NCBI RefSeq assembly: GCF_000003855.2
Contig: NW_003101669.1
Span: 241,740 to 305,739, forward strand
Direction: 5' to 3'
Source: Blastomyces gilchristii SLH14081
Lineage: Eukaryota; Ascomycota; Eurotiomycetes; Onygenales; Ajellomycetaceae
Length of the DNA stretch: 64,000 nucleotides
Both the position numbers and the translations under genes were made by a program. This document shows, piece after piece, positions 59,892 through 64,000 of this stretch. Below the pieces are notes generated by a model. That model had not been told where the DNA came from. It worked only from the letters and a program-made list of their open reading frames with translations, and searched no databases. Position 1 is the first letter of the stretch. The number at the start of each line of letters is the position of its first letter.

Positions 59892-62851
59892 GGGTGTCTC
59901 CATCGCGTGGTTCTCGCGTCTATATATCTTCCTTGGACTCCAAAGTCATTTTCTCAGATCAATATTGCATGCTTGCTTTTCCCCATAGGAACCATATCTT
60001 CCTATTCACGAGCGCTTCTTACTCTTCTACGTCCGCTACCGATCAATACATTCCTACCATACTACGGTGATCAAATCTGGTTCCATTCCTTCGTTTCCAC
60101 TGCTTCGCGTGTCGTTTCCCTATCGATTCGACGGGCACTTTTGGTTAACGAGGGTAAAACAACTGGGAAAGGACGGCGTTTTGGACAACCAAGCACAATG
60201 GGCGCGTCAACTAGCATCGTCCGTTTCACGTTTGATAACTGCATTTCACTGGTGTTTTCGGGGTCACCTTCTTACAACATTTATCTGGCGCTCTGTTTAT
60301 ATCTATTTTTTTTTCCAGCTTTTTATTCATGCCCACCTTCATGTCCAACATACCACTTCATGTCCAACGTACCCCATCCTTCACACTACTACCCTTAACA
60401 CCCGCCTACTTACTACACCTTTCTGTCTTACTCTGCTCTCGCATTCTATTCTCGGCTTCCTATTTATTACATTCTTAGCGCAGATATATCCATCCCCTAA
60501 CAATGCAAATACAAATATAAATTATAACAAAATCCTTGTGTGTATTCATTTTTCATTAAGAGTCTACAGAGCGAGATAGGGTAGAGTTGAAAAAGTGGTG
60601 AACAATTTTGATTAACCCCTTATTCCCATGATATTCACGTGACCATATAGCCCTAATTCAATTTTCTCAACCTTTCCAACGCCCCCTGGTGTTAGAGGCT
60701 CTTATAATTGGATATCAGGGTACGGAGTAGAAGAGCAGTATATCACGTATATTGATTGCCCTTAAAAAAATAAAAAAATAAAAAAAAATAAAAAAGATAG
60801 AAATTTGCTGACTCGCGAGCTGGCACCCATCCCTTTCACCTCCTCGTCCGCAGCCTTGTAAGCAGCGTGGTTATATCATGTAAGGCTGGGAAAAGCAAGC
60901 CCCTTGGAGCTTAGTGAATAACAAAAATGCCAAACAGGCATACGTACATTCCCCGCTCCTCATTCCCCCCCCAACACCCAAAGTAGATGTGTGAATGGAC
61001 AACAAATGAAAAGAAAAAAAAAAAAAAAAATAGCTGCCGTGAAGTTATATTTTTTATCGACCACAAGAGAAAGAAAGATAAGATCAAAACTCAGCCTTCT
61101 CTCGTCCCATCCCTTCCTACATTCAAATCTCCCGTCTATTTGTTTGTTTAACCATGGCATGTAATGGCGTGTGTCGCAACACCACACCGTGGTCGCCATA
61201 CAAAGTTACAAACCCGACAGACGAGACCAATAATAAAATATAGTTAACTAACCAAACGTCCGTATATAAATCTCCTCCAACAAATCTCACTAGGGTTCGT
61301 AAGGTATGATTATATTATCCTCCTCTCCTCTAGTTACCCTACCTAGCAAAAAAGACTTACTATCCGGCTAACACAGCACAGTACGAGCGTTCACTCCTTT
61401 CGTACCGGTTGGGTTGGTTGGCTACATTCCCCGCGTAGCAGGCAGGCAGACAGGCGTACAGTGGTGACCACCACCAGCCTTGTTTGCTTGATCGTCTTCA
61501 TTGCTTGCTCTTCGCGCAATGTGTGGTTTTCTGGCATTATCATGTTTGCTGAAATGCTTTATCTCACATAGGTATGTAGCACACTCGTAGGAAGCCTCGT
61601 GGATAAAAATGACCAAAGATGTTACTACTGAACTCAAAAGAGGTCGAGAAAACGAACTCAGGGTATATAACGATCAGCGAACATAGTATAGTAAATATAA
61701 CAAATGGCGATTAAATAAAGAAACAACGAAAGGCTATATATATATATATAGGGGAGGAAGAAGGAAATGAGAAATGAGGAAGCTACGAAAGTAAGCAAAA
61801 GGGGGAAGAACAAAAAAAGGAAGAAAAATCGATTGGAGATTCAAAAAATAAAAATAAAAATAAAACGAAAATAAAATAAATAATACTAGTTAACTAAAGG
61901 AGGGTGTGGGTGTACGTCCTGTGCCACGAAGGGACCGCCAGGAAAAGAGGAAAAAAAAAAAAACAAAAGGGGAAGGGATCGCGCACGAAAAAGAGAACAC
62001 AATACATATACACATATAAGAGGTGAGAAATACAAAGAATTTGGGAAAGAACTGAAAATATGAAAATATGAAAACGGAAAGAAAATTCAAAACAAGGGAA
62101 AAGGAGCGTTTCATAGATAAAAAAGGTCTGGTGCGGCGTATGCATATTTTCCTCTTCAGTAGAATCCCATCCGCTGCTCGTGTGAACTGCGGGATGATAC
62201 ATATAGAAGGTGCCTAGCACTATCTTTCTTTTGTCTCACTCTTTGTTTGGCGGGATATGACGGGCGAGAGGATCAAAAAACATGTCGAGAAGATAGTTTG
62301 GGTTTAAATCAGACCGGGCAAGGGAATTGGAAAATAGAAACAAAATAAGCTGTACACATGGTTTCGCATCACATATATACCAAATATATTTGTTTTGATA
62401 GACAGACAGATAGAAAAAGACACTTTTGAAACGCTAGCCTAGTTAGTATAGGCTGAGTGGATGGGCGGAAATAGGCGAGCTCTGCGTCTGTTTTACAGTG
62501 GCAGAAAGGTAATACTGTTAACAGGCTGAAAGGGGGAATAAGTTAGTTTGAAAAATAAATAAAACATCTAGCTTGAAAATAAAACAAAGAGAAGAAAAGA
62601 GGAAAGAAAACAAAGAAAATAATCCACCCCCAACAGATAAATAATAAAGTTATAATAGCAAGAGAGCTCGAAACATAAGTCAAAATCATGGATGCAACTC
62701 CCAAAGGGCGCCATTACTTGTCGATGCTGCCGTCATTGAGCGTGGAAAGAGTATTCGTAGATCTAGATTCCTTATTGAATCAATGTGTGTGGTGTGGGTT
62801 GTTGACTGGCGAAAGGACGACGCTCTATCAAGATGGTTTTCGTTCCTACTC
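59892..62851. other. Spacer rich in simple repeats
   Basis: No gene recognised over 3 kb. A TACGGAGTA motif lies at 60,721, followed by an AAAAATA repeat near 60,765. A and AT runs occur at 61,014-61,030 and 61,736-61,750. The right half is probably the long 3' untranslated region of the coiled-coil gene that runs off the window. Confidence 0.5.
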
Positions 62852-64000
62852 TTACGTGATAACACGGGCAGTGTCAGGTCTCATAATGTGTTGACTAGGT
62901 TGTTTTGACACGGTGCCGCTGTCGATGTGTCCATCTGCACACTCCATGCCGTACGCATGTTCATCCTCGTCTTCCACGATTTTAGTCGGAAGATCACCGG
63001 GTCCATATTGCTGGCTTGACCGCTCGGGGATTGTGGAGCTGCTGACCATGGACATCGATGTGCTGGATCGATGATGAATAAGATCTGGAGTTGGTGGAAT
63101 ACTGGAGGCGCGTCCATCTGGGCTCAAGTAACTGCTGTCATTGTCGCCGACTTCACTTCCATCTGTGCGGATAGAATGTTCGTTCCCATCGTCAGTGGGG
63201 CCAAGGCTGCTGCCTTCCCGGCTCTCCTTGCTGGCCTGGAGCGATTCTTCGAATTCTGCATCTTGGGCAAGATGGAGACCCTCGACAGCAGCGGCACACT
63301 GGTCGCTAATGTTGCGGATTATGTTGGCAATTGCATCTGTCTTATCGCGCAGGTGACGATCAGCAACATCAGACATGCTCAGTGCGGAGTAGCGTTTGGC
63401 TCGTTTACTGGGGTTCAGCAAGTGTTGTTCCATTTCAGGGGTAACATCTTCCCCATTACCTGCACTGGAGCGGGTTCCGAGTCTAGAGCTAGATTTCATG
63501 TGATGAACACCCTTAACGGAACTCGTTTCATTGGTATCGCGGCCGCTGATTGATTCGGTCTCAGTAGCATCTTCACGGATATCGTCATAGCCTTCCTGAA
63601 TATATCCAGAGAGTTCTGGAGTGGTTCCCAGAGAGCGAACAATATGTTCCATGTGATGCGCCTGGCCATTGATGAGGCTTCGAAGATGGAGTACCACACG
63701 TTGGGCTTCATCACGTTGACGCAACAAAGTATCGCTAGTATGTTGCAAGGCACCGATCTCTTTAGCGTTCCGTTTCCTCTCACGCTCGAGTTCCTCAGCA
63801 ATCTCTTGCTGGAGGACCAAGGCTTCGAGAGCATCGTCGCGCTGTTTTTCAGTTCCAGAAAGTCGGAGGGTAAGGCGAGCAGCATCGTCTTTCTGTTGGT
63901 CAATAAGACCAGTAAGACGGCGGTTCTCACGTTTGTGAGATTCAATTTTGACTTTCAGCTCAGAAGTCTCCTTGGTAAGTTGTTCAGCAAAGGCTTGGAA
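62852..64000 (-). CDS. Long coiled-coil protein, C-terminal part
   Basis: The frame is open from the right window edge to a TAA at 62852 (382 codons), so the N-terminus is outside. The first 130 residues are a strong coiled coil (FAEQLTKETSELKVKIESHK; TEKQRDDALEALVLQQEIAE). A Ser-rich segment with KRAKRYSALSMSDVADRHLR follows. Then a compact conserved-looking helix, DKTDAIANIIRNISDQCAAA, is followed by an acidic, Ser-rich tail ending DTARVIT. I believe similar proteins occur across Eurotiomycetes as uncharacterised coiled-coil proteins, but I cannot name one with confidence. No intron is needed in the visible part. Confidence 0.72.
   Translation of the reverse strand, partial: FQAFAEQLTKETSELKVKIESHKRENRRLTGLIDQQKDDAARLTLRLSGTEKQRDDALEALVLQQEIAEELERERKRNAKEIGALQHTSDTLLRQRDEAQRVVLHLRSLINGQAHHMEHIVRSLGTTPELSGYIQEGYDDIREDATETESISGRDTNETSSVKGVHHMKSSSRLGTRSSAGNGEDVTPEMEQHLLNPSKRAKRYSALSMSDVADRHLRDKTDAIANIIRNISDQCAAAVEGLHLAQDAEFEESLQASKESREGSSLGPTDDGNEHSIRTDGSEVGDNDSSYLSPDGRASSIPPTPDLIHHRSSTSMSMVSSSTIPERSSQQYGPGDLPTKIVEDEDEHAYGMECADGHIDSGTVSKQPSQHIMRPDTARVIT

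Overview
The window is nuclear DNA of a filamentous ascomycete (Pezizomycotina). Short GT-AG introns interrupt nearly every gene, and the protein families are typical fungal ones (DASH subunit Dad1, Kei1, Rho4, gephyrin-type CnxE). The microsatellite- and homopolymer-rich spacers and an AT-rich, transition-mutated retroelement island would suit Eurotiomycetes, perhaps Onygenales; that placement is an inference. I rebuilt gene models by hand, joining exons by reading frame, splice sites and family similarity.

Left part (1-12,000): the 5' end of kei1 (-), a five-exon Rab6/Ypt6 GTPase (-) divergent from the five-exon V-ATPase proteolipid subunit c'' (+), a fused MogA-MoeA molybdenum cofactor enzyme (cnxE, +) and a four-exon DDHD-domain phospholipase (-).

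Repeat island (12,430-15,600): a complete but non-autonomous LTR retrotransposon (12,650-14,762). It has 113-bp LTRs, 5-bp target-site duplications, a polypurine tract, gag remnants with a zinc knuckle and no pol. Its two LTRs differ only by one-directional transitions. It carries a minisatellite and lies near a separate inverted repeat.

Middle part (15,600-40,600): a conserved fungal protein of unknown role (-), an aromatic-ring flavoprotein hydroxylase (+), a possible small low-complexity protein (-), Sm protein F (-) with a strange exon-like copy inside its intron, a CXXC zinc-binding UPF0587/DUF866 protein (-), a DUF3431 membrane protein (+), dad1 (+), rho4 (-) and a long-chain-base-1-phosphate phosphatase (+).

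Right part (43,200-64,000): a Ulp1-type SUMO protease (+), a Cys-rich P1B heavy-metal ATPase (-), a secreted GH16-type protein (-), a coiled-coil protein (+) and the C-terminal part of another long coiled-coil protein (-) running off the window.

The genes are mostly unrelated housekeeping functions (membrane traffic, vacuolar acidification, splicing, kinetochore, cell polarity, sphingolipid turnover, metal and cofactor handling). I see no biosynthetic cluster. Spacers are long, with many A/T homopolymers, and hold recurring short motifs (TACATGTACA, TACGGAGTA).
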